From: Geomicrobium sp. JCM 19039
GTDB lineage: Bacteria; Bacillota; Bacilli; Bacillales; Marinococcaceae
Direction: 5' to 3'
Length of the DNA: 64,000 nucleotides
NCBI RefSeq assembly: GCF_000698145.1
Contig: NZ_BAXB01000003.1
Coordinates: 180,248 to 244,247, forward strand
Positions within the stretch are counted from its first letter, which is position 1. Every line of letters begins with the position of its first letter. Shown here piece by piece: positions 19,537-30,106 of the stretch. The notes under the pieces are model-generated. The model saw only the letters and a program-made list of their open reading frames with translations, did no database searches and was not told where the DNA came from. A program made the translations under genes and the position numbers.

Positions 19537-19710
19537 ATGGCTGAAACACGTATAAGAAAGAATGAGTCGCTCGATTCAGCATTGCGTCGTTTTAAGAAGA
19601 ATGTTTCTAAAGACGGTACACTTGCTGAGGTCCGCAAGCGTAAACATTATGAAAAGCCAAGCGTTAAAAAGAAGAAAAAATCAGAAGCTGCGCGTAAGCG
19701 TAAGTTCTAA
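19537..19710 (+). CDS. rpsU: 30S ribosomal protein S21
   Basis: S21 is a small basic ribosomal protein that helps initiation. The ATG after GGAGGGAGGG gives 57 residues, the B. subtilis length; an earlier in-frame ATG is ignored. It begins [20 protein letters not shown] and ends in a lysine/arginine-rich tail. B. subtilis has yqeY next, but here a terminator and the nfeD operon follow directly. Confidence 0.96.
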   Translation: MAETRIRKNESLDSALRRFKKNVSKDGTLAEVRKRKHYEKPSVKKKKKSEAARKRKF

Positions 19711-19728
19711 TATTGGCTGAAATGATTC

Positions 19729-19769
19729 AACCCCTGGTGCAGATTTGCATCAGGGGTTTTGCATTTTTG
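19729..19769 (+). terminator. rpsU terminator
   Basis: AACCCCTGGTGCA and TGCATCAGGGGTT form a 13-bp stem (one G-T pair) followed by TTGCATTTTT. Confidence 0.85.
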
Positions 19770-19794
19770 AAACCTTTTGGTCAACTCACACGTA
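19768..19794 (+). promoter_or_regulatory. SigW-type promoter of the nfeD-floA operon
   Basis: TGAAAC and CGTA are 17 nt apart, matching the SigW consensus. B. subtilis yqeZ-yqfA-yqfB is known to be SigW-dependent, and the gene content here is the same. Confidence 0.8.
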
Positions 19795-19915
19795 ATACTA
19801 GGCAGAAGGTGTGGAATACTTGTGTTCTAGCTTATATATTGTGTACACTAAATTATAGCGGTTACAATACGAGTAAGTTCGCAAATAAATGATCATCATG
19901 AAGGGGAGGGAGCAG

Positions 19916-21211
19916 ATGGGAAAAAGAAGTCGTGTTATTCTTTTCCTCTTACTTCTCATCACGGGTATGATATTGCCATTTCAGTCTGTTGCTGACAGCA
20001 ATCAGTCCGTGCATGTGATCCCAGTTGAGCAAACCGTAGAACGTGGTTTAGAAGCTTTCTTGGATCGAGCGATCACGGACGCAGTTGAGGACGGTGCAGA
20101 CCATATTCTATTAGAAATGGATACGCCTGGCGGGGCAGTGAATGCCGCGACGAACATCGTGAATAAGATTCAAGCAACGGATGTTCCGATTTCTACATTC
20201 GTAAAGAATGAAGACGATGGAGCCATCTCTGCAGGTGCGTACATTGCTCTTTATACTGACAATATCTACATGCAACCCGGTGCTCAAATCGGAAATGCAA
20301 GTGTTATTGATGGTGCGGGAAATGCTGCTGACCAGAAAGTCGCTGAAAACTGGGCGACGGAAATGAGAACAGCTGCAGCGAGCAGTGATCATGACCGGCC
20401 TCCAGACATTGCAGAACGGATGGTAAACCCTGATAATCCGATATCTATAAATGCAAACGAAGCGTTAGAGAACAATTATGCAGAGGGCATTGAAGAAGAC
20501 CGAGAAGGAGTGCTAGCAGCTCTTGATTTGACGGACGCAGAAGTCGTTGAGCAAGACCTTGCTTTAGCAGAAACGATGACGCGGTGGATCACACATCCAG
20601 CCATGATCTCGGTACTTCTTGCTGTAGGTGCAGTTGGCCTCATTACTGAATTCTTCACACCTGGTTTTGGTATTGCAGGGATTGTTGGATTATCATCACT
20701 TGGCTTGTTTTTCTTTGGGCATTTGTTTGCTGGATTTGCAGGTTGGGAAAGTTTAATCCTATTAATTATAGGAATTATCCTGATTGTTGTCGAAATCGTA
20801 TTTACAGGCTTCGGATTGTTTGGTTTACTAGGGGTTGGGTCTATTATCGGCAGTATCTATCTTGCCTCTTTTGATACTTCACAAATCTTTCTTTCGATTT
20901 TGCTTGCTGTTGGAGCAGCAGGTGTCGCGGCATTCGTTATGTTCAAGTATTTTGGACGTATTGGCTTAATGAAGCGTCTCGTGCTCCAAGACGAGGTTTC
21001 AAGCGAAGAAGGAACACAGAGAAAAGCGGATAAAGAACGTTTGTTAAATGAAACAGGCGTGGCTCTTACACCGTTAAGACCTGCAGGTATTGGTGAAATA
21101 AACGATGCCCAAGTGGATGTTGTGAGTGAAGGTAGTTTCATTGAGAAAGGTAAGTCGATTCAAGTTGTTCGTACAGACGGTGCGAGTATTGTCGTTAGAG
21201 AGATCAAATAA
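19916..21211 (+). CDS. yqeZ: NfeD-family membrane serine protease (NfeD1b)
   Basis: This membrane protein is a partner of the flotillin FloA encoded next. The ATG after AGGGGAGGGAG gives 431 residues (B. subtilis YqeZ: 437). A signal peptide covers about 1-27. A ClpP/SppA-like domain has MDTPGG and DGAISAGAYIAL (putative nucleophile Ser). Four to five membrane segments (about 220-350) and a C-terminal OB-fold NfeD domain follow. A SigW-type promoter lies 120 nt upstream. Confidence 0.92.
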   Translation: MGKRSRVILFLLLLITGMILPFQSVADSNQSVHVIPVEQTVERGLEAFLDRAITDAVEDGADHILLEMDTPGGAVNAATNIVNKIQATDVPISTFVKNEDDGAISAGAYIALYTDNIYMQPGAQIGNASVIDGAGNAADQKVAENWATEMRTAAASSDHDRPPDIAERMVNPDNPISINANEALENNYAEGIEEDREGVLAALDLTDAEVVEQDLALAETMTRWITHPAMISVLLAVGAVGLITEFFTPGFGIAGIVGLSSLGLFFFGHLFAGFAGWESLILLIIGIILIVVEIVFTGFGLFGLLGVGSIIGSIYLASFDTSQIFLSILLAVGAAGVAAFVMFKYFGRIGLMKRLVLQDEVSSEEGTQRKADKERLLNETGVALTPLRPAGIGEINDAQVDVVSEGSFIEKGKSIQVVRTDGASIVVREIK

Positions 21212-21243
21212 GCACGTAATTCTATTAAAGGGGGACTACGAAA

Positions 21244-22257
21244 ATGGACATTATTAGTACAGGGCCACTTTTGGTCATTGTCGTGATTGCTATTGCAATC
21301 ATCTTGCTTTCTGTTCTATTCACATTTGTACCTGTTCGACTTTGGATTGCTGCAATTGCAGCGAATGTTAAAGTCGGCATCTTCCAACTCGTCGGGATGC
21401 GTTTACGTAACGTTGTTCCAAAACGGGTCATTAACCCGCTAATCAAAGCGAAAAAAGCGGGTCTTGATATTACAACAAACATGTTGGAAGGTCACTACCT
21501 AGCGGGTGGTAACGTCGATCGGGTTGTCAATGCGTTGATTGCTGCGCATCGTGCGAACATTGACTTATCATTTGAGCGTGCGGCAGCGATTGATCTTGCT
21601 GGTCGTGATGTGTTAGAAGCTGTACAAATGAGTGTAAATCCGAAAGTCATCGAAACACCATTTATTGCCGGTGTAGCGATGGACGGTATCGAAATTAAAG
21701 CGAAGTCAAGAATTACAGTACGAGCGAACATTGATCGCCTCGTCGGTGGTGCTGGTGAAGATACAGTCATTGCCCGTGTCGGTGAAGGGATCGTTTCCAC
21801 GATTGGTTCTAACAATGATCATAAGAAAGTTCTAGAGAATCCAGATATGATTTCACAAACCGTTCTAACAAAAGGTCTTGATTCAGGAACTGCCTTTGAA
21901 ATTCTATCCATTGATATTGCCGATATTGATATCGGGAAGAACATTGGTGCTGAGCTCCAGACTGACCAAGCAGAAGCAGATAAGAATATTGCACAAGCTA
22001 AAGCAGAAGAGCGTCGTGCGATGGCTGTTGCCAAAGAACAAGAAATGAAAGCTCGTGTTGAAGAAATGCGTGCGAAAGTTGTTGAAGCTGAGGCAGAAGT
22101 ACCGATGGCCATGGCAGAAGCATTTAGAGCGGGTAACCTAGGAGTTATGGATTACGTGAACTTCCAAAACGTGCAAGCGGATACGGATATGAGAGAGAGT
22201 ATCGGCAAAGCTACGAAAGATGATGAAGACGAAGATCCACACCGTAATCGAGGATAG
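21244..22257 (+). CDS. floA: flotillin-like protein FloA
   Basis: This SPFH-domain scaffold organises membrane microdomains. It has 337 residues (B. subtilis: 331) and AAAGGGGG before the ATG. One N-terminal membrane segment (about 8-32) precedes the SPFH domain, with motifs such as [12 protein letters not shown] and [11 protein letters not shown]. The C-terminal region (about 235-300) is a long coiled coil rich in Ala, Glu and Lys. It is co-transcribed with nfeD. Confidence 0.96.
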   Translation: MDIISTGPLLVIVVIAIAIILLSVLFTFVPVRLWIAAIAANVKVGIFQLVGMRLRNVVPKRVINPLIKAKKAGLDITTNMLEGHYLAGGNVDRVVNALIAAHRANIDLSFERAAAIDLAGRDVLEAVQMSVNPKVIETPFIAGVAMDGIEIKAKSRITVRANIDRLVGGAGEDTVIARVGEGIVSTIGSNNDHKKVLENPDMISQTVLTKGLDSGTAFEILSIDIADIDIGKNIGAELQTDQAEADKNIAQAKAEERRAMAVAKEQEMKARVEEMRAKVVEAEAEVPMAMAEAFRAGNLGVMDYVNFQNVQADTDMRESIGKATKDDEDEDPHRNRG

Positions 22258-22288
22258 TTTTTTGAATGGAAGAAAGGGGGACTGATGA

Positions 22289-22885
22289 ATGGAGATTATT
22301 GGAATTATTATTCTCATGATGATCATTTCGAGCATCATGAACTTGTTTACCAATTCCAAGAAGACAAATGAACGCTCCAAACCAGGGACAGGTCCTCGTC
22401 CACAAGAAACTCAGCAGTCAGAACGTACGGAAACATCGGCAGGTGAAAGTCAAGAAAGCCCATTTGGTGATCTTGGTAAGCAACTGGAGGAAATGTTTGG
22501 CGGTCGGTCAGAAGAGCAACAAGAGCGGCCAACGAGCCGCCAGCCACGTGCGGACTCGACACTCAGTACACCCGAGCAACAAGAGACGTCGTCTCCAGAT
22601 TCGACTGTTGTGAGTAAAGAAATGCAGGAATTTGAAAAGCGTCGTGAAGAAGTGAGACGTCGAAAGCGTCAAGCTGAACAGGAGCTCCAAGCAAAAACAA
22701 AGCAGTTACAAGCGAAGCAAAAACGCATCGCTTCACGTGATAATGAAGGGGAGCTTGTCTCCTTCAAAAACATCTCCAGAAAAGATATCGTTCAAGGGAT
22801 GGTTTGGTCAGAAATATTAACCGAACCTCGAGGTACTAAACCTCATCGAACGAATCCGCGAACACCTAAGCGTTATATGTCATAA
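22289..22885 (+). CDS. hypothetical membrane-anchored protein in the floA operon
   Basis: I do not recognise the family. The 198-residue protein starts with a short hydrophobic segment (about 3-20). A low-complexity middle rich in Ser, Gln, Glu and Pro (about 25-110) follows, then a charged, probably coiled-coil region (about 115-155), and it ends in IVQGMVWSEILTEPRGTKPH. AGGGGGACT lies before the ATG, and it ends 4 nt before a terminator, so it is the last gene of the SigW operon. B. subtilis has a short gene, yqfB, in this place; I cannot show that they are related. Confidence 0.75.
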   Translation: MEIIGIIILMMIISSIMNLFTNSKKTNERSKPGTGPRPQETQQSERTETSAGESQESPFGDLGKQLEEMFGGRSEEQQERPTSRQPRADSTLSTPEQQETSSPDSTVVSKEMQEFEKRREEVRRRKRQAEQELQAKTKQLQAKQKRIASRDNEGELVSFKNISRKDIVQGMVWSEILTEPRGTKPHRTNPRTPKRYMS

Positions 22886-22888
22886 GAT

Positions 22889-22918
22889 AAAGCATCCTCC
22901 TTTGAGGGTGCTTTTTTT
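22889..22918 (+). terminator. terminator of the nfeD-floA operon
   Basis: AAGCATCCTC and GAGGGTGCTT form a stem with a 4-nt loop followed by TTTTT. Confidence 0.85.
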
Positions 22919-22992
22919 GGTCGGTTCTAAAACGTAATCGTAGTGATGATCGGACGTATTAGGACATACGTATAGTTGAGGAGGGAATGTTT

Positions 22993-23286
22993 GTGGCGTC
23001 CATATCAAGAAAGCTTAGAAAGCTTATGACTAAAAGCATGCAAATTCCTGCTGATGTGACCCTTGGCCTCAGTAGGGTAACGATGATCGGACACGTCCAT
23101 GTATATATCGAAAATCACCGAGGCATTCTTTCTTTCTCCTCTGACAATGTGCAACTTCGTTTAAGTGACGGGGAGCTTCTTGTCACAGGCAAAGAGATGA
23201 TTATAAAAGCGATTTTGCCAGATGAATTAATTCTTGAAGGTCAAATTGATCAAGTGGCCCACATTCATAATAAAGGAGAGAAGTAA
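22993..23286 (+). CDS. yqfC: sporulation protein YqfC
   Basis: A YabP/YqfC-family protein of 97 residues. GTG at 22993 is chosen because GAGGAGGG is 7 nt away; an ATG two codons earlier is too close to it. The family core (IPADVTLGLSRVTMIG ... LRLSDGELLVTGKE) is clear. B. subtilis yqfC-yqfD are SigE genes. A SigE-like -10 box (CATACGTA, 22965-22972) is present but its -35 is unclear. It is immediately followed by yqfD. Confidence 0.88.
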   Translation: MASISRKLRKLMTKSMQIPADVTLGLSRVTMIGHVHVYIENHRGILSFSSDNVQLRLSDGELLVTGKEMIIKAILPDELILEGQIDQVAHIHNKGEK

Positions 23287-23287
23287 T

Positions 23288-24472
23288 GTGCAAAAAACCG
23301 AGCGCAATTGGAAAGGGCAAGTTGAGCTTTTCCTCGTGGGAGAACAAATTGAATCATTTCTTAATGAATGTATTCAAGACGACATTTCTTTCGTGAATGT
23401 TGAAAGAAAGAATGTGAGTCACGTGCAGGCGATCATGAATATCCCTGATGTGAAGAAGCTTCGAAAAATCGCAAGAAATCACCCAATCAAAGTATCGTTT
23501 GGTGAGCGAAAGGGCATGTATTTATATAACAAAAGGGTTTTAGACGTTTTGGATTTGTCGCAGGTATTCTCGTGTTCTTCCTCGTTGTTGGCTTTTTGTC
23601 ACAAATGGTTTGGAGGGTGGATGTTGAAGGAGCTTCGCCGCAGATCGAACATGAAATACGTGTATGGGCACAAGATCAAGTTTAGCACCAGGTAGTCCTC
23701 AATGGAGAATCCCTGCAGAATCGGAGCTTCAGCAACGAGTGTCCGAAGAGGTCCCAGGCGCGACGTGGATTGGTGTAGAGAAAAGGGGTACGAGCTACCA
23801 GTTTCAAGTCGTAGAGCAGCAATTGGCTGAGGAGAGAGAAGCATTATCTCCAAGAAATTTAGTCGCAATGAAGAACGGTGTCATTCATGAACTTTACGTT
23901 GAAAATGGACGAGCAGCTGTCGCGTTAAATGATGTCGTCCAAGTTGGCGACCTGCTCATCTCAGGACTCATTGGACGTGAAGGGGAAGAGTCTGCGATTG
24001 CTGCTGAAGGAACCATTCGAGCAGAAACGTGGTACCAAGGCAGGTTCAAGTGCCGATGACACTAAGAGGAGAAACGTACACGGGGGAACGGGCGAGTCAG
24101 TATGAGCTACAACTTGGGGATTTTGCTTGGCAGTTTTGGGGACGAGGAGTTGAGGAAGATTTCGACAACTTCCATGAGCAAACGGAGTCGATAAAGCTTC
24201 CACTCGTTTTTACGACAATTGAATTACCGATTGAAAGAACGACTTATTCAGAACGTGGTCAAAGGGAAATTTCTTATTCCGTAGATGAAGCTAGTGAGCG
24301 TGCAAAGCAAGTGGCTGACAGGGAATTAAGAAGACAATTAGGGCCAGACGCTGAAGTGATTTCTGAAAATATTTTACAGACACGAACCGACAATGGTAAA
24401 GTTACAGTATCCATCCATTATGAAGTGATCGAAAACATTGCTGAAGAAGCACCGATATCACAAGGAGAATGA
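23288..24472 (+). CDS. yqfD: sporulation protein YqfD (three frameshifts)
   Basis: A membrane protein of the YqfD/SpoIV family, expressed in the mother cell in B. subtilis. The GTG start follows yqfC directly. Three single-base losses break it. Near 23551 (GGG to GG) the frame changes to GFVAGILVFFLVVGFL, the membrane segment. Near 23680 (GG to G) it changes to LAPGSPQWRIP, and near 24041 (CC to C) to QVQVPMTLRGETY. With three bases added it is about 395 residues, matching B. subtilis (398). The stop overlaps an ATG before phoH. Confidence 0.88.
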
Positions 24473-24477
24473 GAATT

Positions 24478-25439
24478 TTGACAGAGAGAAAAGTCATCGA
24501 TTTACATGTGCAAGATTCACTCGAGTTGCAATCCCTTTTTGGTCCGAATGATGTACATCTAAAACGAATGGAAGAAATTCTTGATGTGTCCATTGTGACA
24601 AGAGGTGAAGCGCTCGTCGTTTCGGGAACTGAAGAGCATATTGACCGCGTGGAACGAGTGCTCATTAAATTGTTGCAGTTACTTCGTCAAGGAACAGATA
24701 TTAGTGAACGTGACGTCATTTATGCTGTGCAGTTGGACGAAGAAGGCAAGCTTGATAAACTAAATCACATTTATCAAGAGACCATTGCAATTAATGCGAA
24801 AGGGAAACCTATTGTCGTTAAGACGCTCGGACAACAAACGTACGTATCAGCGATCCGCAATCATGATATGGTTTTTGGTATTGGTCCTGCTGGGACAGGT
24901 AAAACATACTTGGCTGTTGTTATGGCGGTGAGCGCTTTAAAAGCAGGCTCTGTTCAACGAATTGTGTTGACGCGTCCAGCTGTTGAAGCTGGCGAGAACC
25001 TTGGGTTTTTGCCAGGAGATCTTAAAGAGAAGGTCGACCCGTATTTACGGCCTCTTTATGACGCACTACACGATATTTTTGGCACGGAGCATACGGCGAG
25101 ACTAATGGAGCGTGGAACCATTGAAGTGGCCCCGCTTGCTTATATGAGAGGACGCACATTGATGATGCGTTTGTCATACTAGATGAGGCGCAGAACACGA
25201 CGCCTGAACAAATAAAAATGTTTCTTACCCGCCTCGGCTTTGGCTCGAAAATGATTGTCAACGGCGACCTTACGCAAGTTGATTTACCGAAAGGCAAAAA
25301 ATCAGGATTGCAAGTGGCGACAGATATTCTAAAGCCTGTGCGTGACATTGGTTTTGTTTACTTACAAGGAGCCGATGTTGTGCGCCACACGCTCGTAAAG
25401 CGTGTGTTGGAAGCGTACGACCAAGAAGGTAATGAATAA
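24478..25439 (+). CDS. phoH: PhoH family ATPase (one-base frameshift)
   Basis: A PhoH-like nucleotide-binding protein, possibly an RNA helicase or ATPase. TTG at 24478 (reads MTERK) is preferred because AAGGAG is 10 nt upstream; an ATG three codons earlier is only 1 nt from it. Walker A is GPAGTGKT (near 24888-24911). Near 25161 one G is missing: MRGRTL continues as DDAFVILDEAQNTTPEQ, which carries the Walker B. The corrected length is 320 residues (B. subtilis: 319). Confidence 0.93.
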
Positions 25440-25475
25440 TCGACCATTGAAATTGCAAGCGTAGGAGTGCTGAAC

Positions 25476-27628
25476 GTGAAAAACAAAACAAGAAATATGA
25501 GCCGACCTTTGCTTCGTTTAAGTTCCCGAACCATAAGGATCGGCTTATTTCTCTTGCTTGCAATATTATTATTTGGATCAATGGTGTCAAATGTTGTCCC
25601 TGACCGCCTAGATATTTCACTATCTGAACCTGCCCCTGAAGATATACGAGCACCGATTACAGTAGAGCATGAGGAGCAGACGATTGAGCGACGCCAAGAG
25701 GCTGTTGCGACGATCGACCTGTATACGTGCTCCGAAGTGACTATGCTCAATCGCAAACGGAAAAGGTGAACGCGATCTTTGGGCTTGCGATCCAGTTGTC
25801 TTCAGACATGGAACGTGATGAAGATGAGCTCACAGAAGGAGATTCACCACCTGAATTAGAAGAACAAATGGAGTATATGCAAGAAGCAGTCAATCAAGAC
25901 GTTGACCGTGATTTGACGATGTCAACGATCGAGACGTTATTAACATCAAGCCCTGAACAACTGCGTGTCGCTAGAGATATCGTTAGGAATTCGGTTTTTG
26001 AGGTGATGAATGAAGGGATTTCAGTTGATGAAGTGCCAGAGGCTCGCGATGAAGCTGAAGAACGTGTGTTGCACTCACTAAACAGTTCACGCCTACATGA
26101 TGCAGTGACTGAGATTACGCGTTCACTCGTTATCGCAAATTATATTTATGACGATGAAGCGACGAGTGAGCAAGTTCAGCTTTTGCTCAGTGAAGTTGAC
26201 CCTGTGCTCATTAGAGAAGGGCAACTGTTGGCACAAGAAGGAGAGATTATTGGGCCCGCTGCTTATGAGCAAATGCGATTGGTCGGTCTCTTAGATGAAA
26301 ACATCACCCCGTACCCATACATAGGATTGCTCATTTTTACCGCAGTGTTGCTTTTAATGTTTCGATTCTATACAGTGCAAACGAGTAGCCCGATTAAACA
26401 TAGCAATCGTCATCTATTGTTGTATGTGATCGTGTTTTTCATTATGCTCGCACTGATGACCTTAATAAGTCTTTTGTCGGTATTAGACGTCCACGGGGTC
26501 ATCTGGATCACGCCGATCGCTTTAGGCGCGATGTTGCTTGCCCAACTGCTCAACTATCGGATCGCCCTGTTTTCAGTCGTATTATTGTCATTATGTGCAA
26601 GTGTAATCTATAATGGGTCAGCGGCAGGTGCCTTTCACTCGTCATTTCTTGTGTATTCAATTTTAAGCGGATTTTCAGGTGTGTTCTTTATCGGAAAGAA
26701 CCCTAGAACTGGTAAAATTTTGCAAGCAGGTGTGTACATCGCGCTTGTTAACGCCGCGATTGTGACCGTTCTACATGTGTTTAACAATCAACAGCTTGTG
26801 CTCTCCACATTCGGCTTTGAAATTACTTTTGCAATTTTATCTGGGTTTTTATCGGCTGTGCTCACCTTAGGTTTGTTGCCGTTTTTCGAGACCGGATTTA
26901 ATATATTGTCACAAACGAAACTCATTGAGCTCACGAATGCTAACCATCCATTGTTGCGTAAGATTTTGTTAGAAGCTCCAGGCACCTATCATCATAGTGT
27001 GATGGTGGCAAATCTCGCAGAAGCGGCTTGTGAGGCAATCGGGGCAAATGGATTGCTTGCTCGTGTTGGGGCATATTATCATGACCTAGGGAAAACAAAA
27101 AAGCCGGTCTATTTCATTGAGAATCAACTGCAGATGGATAACCCGCATGATCGTTTACCGCCTAAGAAAAGTGCAGCATTAATTATTGCCCATCCGTATG
27201 ATGGTGCAAAGATGTTAGAAGCGCACCAGATGCCTAAAGAAATCGTTGATATTGCCAAACAGCACCACGGGACAACGATGTTAAAGTATTTCTATTATAA
27301 AGCGAAAGAAATCGATGAAAGTCCTAAGGAAGAAGCGTACCGGTACCCAGGACCGAAAGCCCAATTTAAGGAATCAGCGGTCATTGGTATTGCCGACAGT
27401 GTGGAAGCCGCGGTCCGTTCGATGTCTGAACCGAGTGATGCTAAAATTAAAGCACTCGTAGATGCAATTATTCAAGATCGACTCGTGGACCAGCAATTAG
27501 ACGAATGTGATATTACCGTTCGTGAACTAGCGATCGTCGCATCTTCAATGTGTGAAACGTTACATGGAACATTTCACTCTCGAATTGAGTACCCAGATGA
27601 AGAAAAGGAGTCGAAATCAGCCCAATGA
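25476..27628 (+). CDS. pgpH: cyclic-di-AMP phosphodiesterase PgpH (one-base frameshift)
   Basis: A 7TM receptor with an intracellular HD hydrolase domain that degrades c-di-AMP. The GTG start (MKNKTRNM) has TAGGAG 8 nt upstream. An N-terminal membrane segment, an extracellular 7TMR-HDED domain (to about residue 280), seven membrane segments (about 285-460) and the HD domain with HHSVMVANL and YYHDLGK follow. Near 25718 one C is missing: VATIDP continues VYVLRSDYAQSQTEKV. The corrected length is 717 (B. subtilis: 711). It overlaps ybeY by 4 nt. Confidence 0.93.
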
Positions 27629-28089
27629 ATTACCCGATCGACGTGATTGATGAAACCGAAGAACTCACCGCTGAACAACTAGAACTTGTAACTCAAATTC
27701 TAGGCAGTAGCTGCCAACGATTGCAACTTCCAGTGGAAACGGAAAGCTCCGTACTTTTCGTTTCAAAAACGAAAATTCAAGCGTTAAATCATGAATATCG
27801 AAACAAAAATGAAGTGACGGATGTACTTAGTTTTGCTCTAAATGATGATGAAGAGGACGCGGGTTTCCAAGATGAACATCTGCTTGGGGACATTGTCATC
27901 TGTGTGGAGCGGATGAAAGAGCAAGCGAAAGAGTACAATCATTCAATCGAACGCGAACTCGGATTTCTAGCCATCCACGGATTGCTACACCTCATCGGTT
28001 ATGATCATCAATCAGAGGCCGACGAAAAAGAGATGTTCGCGTTGCAGGAGGAATTGTTAACTGCCTATGGATTGGAAAGAGAAACGTAA
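27625..28089 (+). CDS. ybeY: endoribonuclease YbeY
   Basis: This single-strand metallo-endoribonuclease acts in 16S rRNA 3' maturation and ribosome quality control. It has 154 residues (B. subtilis YqfG: 157). The zinc-binding motif HGLLHLIGYDH lies near residues 113-123. The ATG overlaps the pgpH stop, and the end overlaps the dgkA start by 23 nt, so the run pgpH-ybeY-dgkA is likely translationally coupled. Confidence 0.95.
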   Translation: MNYPIDVIDETEELTAEQLELVTQILGSSCQRLQLPVETESSVLFVSKTKIQALNHEYRNKNEVTDVLSFALNDDEEDAGFQDEHLLGDIVICVERMKEQAKEYNHSIERELGFLAIHGLLHLIGYDHQSEADEKEMFALQEELLTAYGLERET

Positions 28090-28459
28090 AAAAACTGGCA
28101 TAAGACGTCTAGGTTTTTCCTTTGTTTACGCAGCGCGTGGGTTGTATTACGTCTATAAGCACGAACAAAACATGAAAATCCATGTTTTTTTGACGTTGTT
28201 TATCGTATTGTTAGCGATCTCGCTAGATGTAGGCCTTTTGCAAATCGGTATGCTACTCATTGTTATCGGTGGTGTAATCACTCTTGAGATGGTCAACACG
28301 GCCATTGAGCGGGTTGTTGATCTCGTCTCCCCGACGTATCATCCTCTTGCAAAGACAGCAAAAGACGTAGCTGCCGCCGCTGTGCTCATCTATAGTATGA
28401 TTGCTGTCATTGTTGGCATTATTGTGTTTTACGAACCGGTAATGAATTTATTTCTATAG
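28067..28459 (+). CDS. dgkA: undecaprenol kinase (diacylglycerol kinase family)
   Basis: A small integral membrane kinase that phosphorylates undecaprenol in Gram-positive bacteria. It has 130 residues, three membrane segments and the family signature EMVNTAIERVVDL near residue 72. The start lies inside ybeY. An AGGAGGAATT site is about 15 nt upstream, so coupling is likely. Confidence 0.93.
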   Translation: MDWKEKRKKTGIRRLGFSFVYAARGLYYVYKHEQNMKIHVFLTLFIVLLAISLDVGLLQIGMLLIVIGGVITLEMVNTAIERVVDLVSPTYHPLAKTAKDVAAAAVLIYSMIAVIVGIIVFYEPVMNLFL

Positions 28460-28474
28460 AAAGGTGAATGATTC

Positions 28475-28873
28475 ATGTCTGATTTACAAACACTTGCAGA
28501 AAAAGCAAGAAGCAACGCCTATGTTCCTTATTCGAAATTCCAAGTTGGAGCGAGCTTAGAAACTGAAGACGGAACGCTGTTTACAGGCGCAAATATAGAA
28601 AATGCATCGTATGGATTAACGAACTGTGCAGAACGAACGGCGATATTTAAGGCGATGTCTGAAGGCCATCGTAAAATAAAAAAGCTCTATGTGACCGCAG
28701 ATACAGAAGGCCCTGTTTCACCGTGCGGCGCATGTCGACAAGTGATTGCGGAATTTATGGATTCAACAGGTGAAGTAATTTTAGGAAATTTAAAAGGAGA
28801 GACTCGGACAGTAACGATCGCTACATTATTGCCGGGTGCTTTTGAGGCAGGAGATATGAATGACAAGCAATAA
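28475..28873 (+). CDS. cdd: cytidine deaminase
   Basis: It converts cytidine and deoxycytidine to uridine forms in pyrimidine salvage. It has 132 residues (B. subtilis: 136). The zinc motifs are CAERTA (near 53) and PCGACRQV (near 86). AAAGGTGAATG precedes the ATG. The 3' end overlaps the era start by 14 nt, and the dgkA-cdd-era order is typical of Bacillus. Confidence 0.96.
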   Translation: MSDLQTLAEKARSNAYVPYSKFQVGASLETEDGTLFTGANIENASYGLTNCAERTAIFKAMSEGHRKIKKLYVTADTEGPVSPCGACRQVIAEFMDSTGEVILGNLKGETRTVTIATLLPGAFEAGDMNDKQ

Positions 28874-29770
28874 TCACTCATTCAAGTCAGGGTTCATTTC
28901 ATTAATTGGCCGCCCGAATGCAGGGAAGTCAACATTACTCAATCAAGTGATCGGTCAAAAGATCGCCATCATGAGTGATAAACCACAGACGACGAGAAAT
29001 AAAATTCAAGCGGTGCACACTACAGCAGACGAACAGATGATCTTCTTGGACACACCGGGGATTCATAAGCCGAAGCATCGACTTGGGGAATTTATGGTTA
29101 GTCAGGCGTTAGATACACTAAAAGAAGTCGACGTGGTTCTTTTCTTTATTGACGTGTCCGAGAAGTTTGGCGGTGGTGAGGCTTATATTCTTGAATCATT
29201 ACAACGCGTAAACACGCCGGTATTTCTCGTGATGAATAAAATAGACAAAATTCACCCAGACCAGCTTTTGGAGAGAATTGATGAATATCGACATCATTAC
29301 GATTTTAAAGAAGTCATTCCTATATCAGCGCTTCACAACCAAAATGTTGATGTGCTCACGAAAGAAATTCGCAAATACCTTCCTGAAGGGCCGAAATATT
29401 ACCCTGATGAGCAGGTTACCGACCATCCAGAACGCTTCATTATTGCTGAATTGATTCGTGAGAAAGTGTTGGCTCATACGCGTGATGAAATTCCTCATTC
29501 CATTGCCGTCATTATTGATCCGTGAAAGAAAGACCGAATCAAAAGACGTATGTGCAAGCGACGATTGTTGTCGAAAGACAGTCTCAAAAGGGGATTGTCA
29601 TTGGAAAGCAAGGAGCAATGCTGAAAAAGGTCGGTCAAGAAGCAAGAAAAGACATTCGCGTACTTCTAGGTTCAGATATATTCTTAGAATTATGGGTAAA
29701 GGTGCAAAAAGACTGGCGTAATAAAGCAAGATTTTTGAATGAACAAGGATATAGCGACCGCGAAATGTAG
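28860..29770 (+). CDS. era: GTPase Era (one-base frameshift)
   Basis: This essential GTPase couples 16S rRNA processing and small-subunit assembly to the cell cycle. P-loop GRPNAGKST (near residues 17-25), DTPG and NKID are visible; the C-terminal KH domain has [16 protein letters not shown] and [11 protein letters not shown]. Near 29522 one base is missing, turning IIDP-(M/V)-KERPNQK into a stop. The corrected length is 303 residues (B. subtilis: 301). As written the protein would lose its RNA-binding KH domain, which makes a sequencing error likely. Confidence 0.94.
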
Positions 29771-29801
29771 ATTTGACTCACATTTACGCAGATGAGAGCG
29801 A

Positions 29802-29838
29802 AACAATGGTGTTTACATCGAACCCATTGTTTTTTTTA
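29802..29838 (+). terminator. era terminator
   Basis: AACAATGG and CCATTGTT form the stem, followed by seven T. Confidence 0.85.
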
Positions 29839-29968
29839 TGGATGCTAACTATAATTATAAGACAATTCAATCATTTGCGTTTTATTCAATACGGAAACTA
29901 TTACTACTCATGATTTCTTTTGTATATGTAAATTCTAATCATACGTTATAATGAAGGGGTGGAGATTG

Positions 29969-30097
29969 ATGCTAAGTTATTGGAAGTTATTTTCCTTAAC
30001 CGGTGATTTGGATACGTACCTTTTACACAAAGAGAATGAGCGATATAGTGAGGATGAGTTTACAGAGGACGAGAGGTTGCAAAACGAAGGGGATTGA
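29969..30097 (+). CDS. yqzL: YqzL family small protein
   Basis: This 42-residue protein, MLSYWKLFSLTGDLDTYLLHK followed by an acidic tail, matches the YqzL family (47 residues in B. subtilis), which also lies directly before recO there. GGGGTGGAG sits just upstream of the ATG and a TATAAT at 29947-29952 could be its -10 box. The function is unknown. Confidence 0.85.
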   Translation: MLSYWKLFSLTGDLDTYLLHKENERYSEDEFTEDERLQNEGD

Positions 30098-30106
30098 TTG
30101 TAACTC

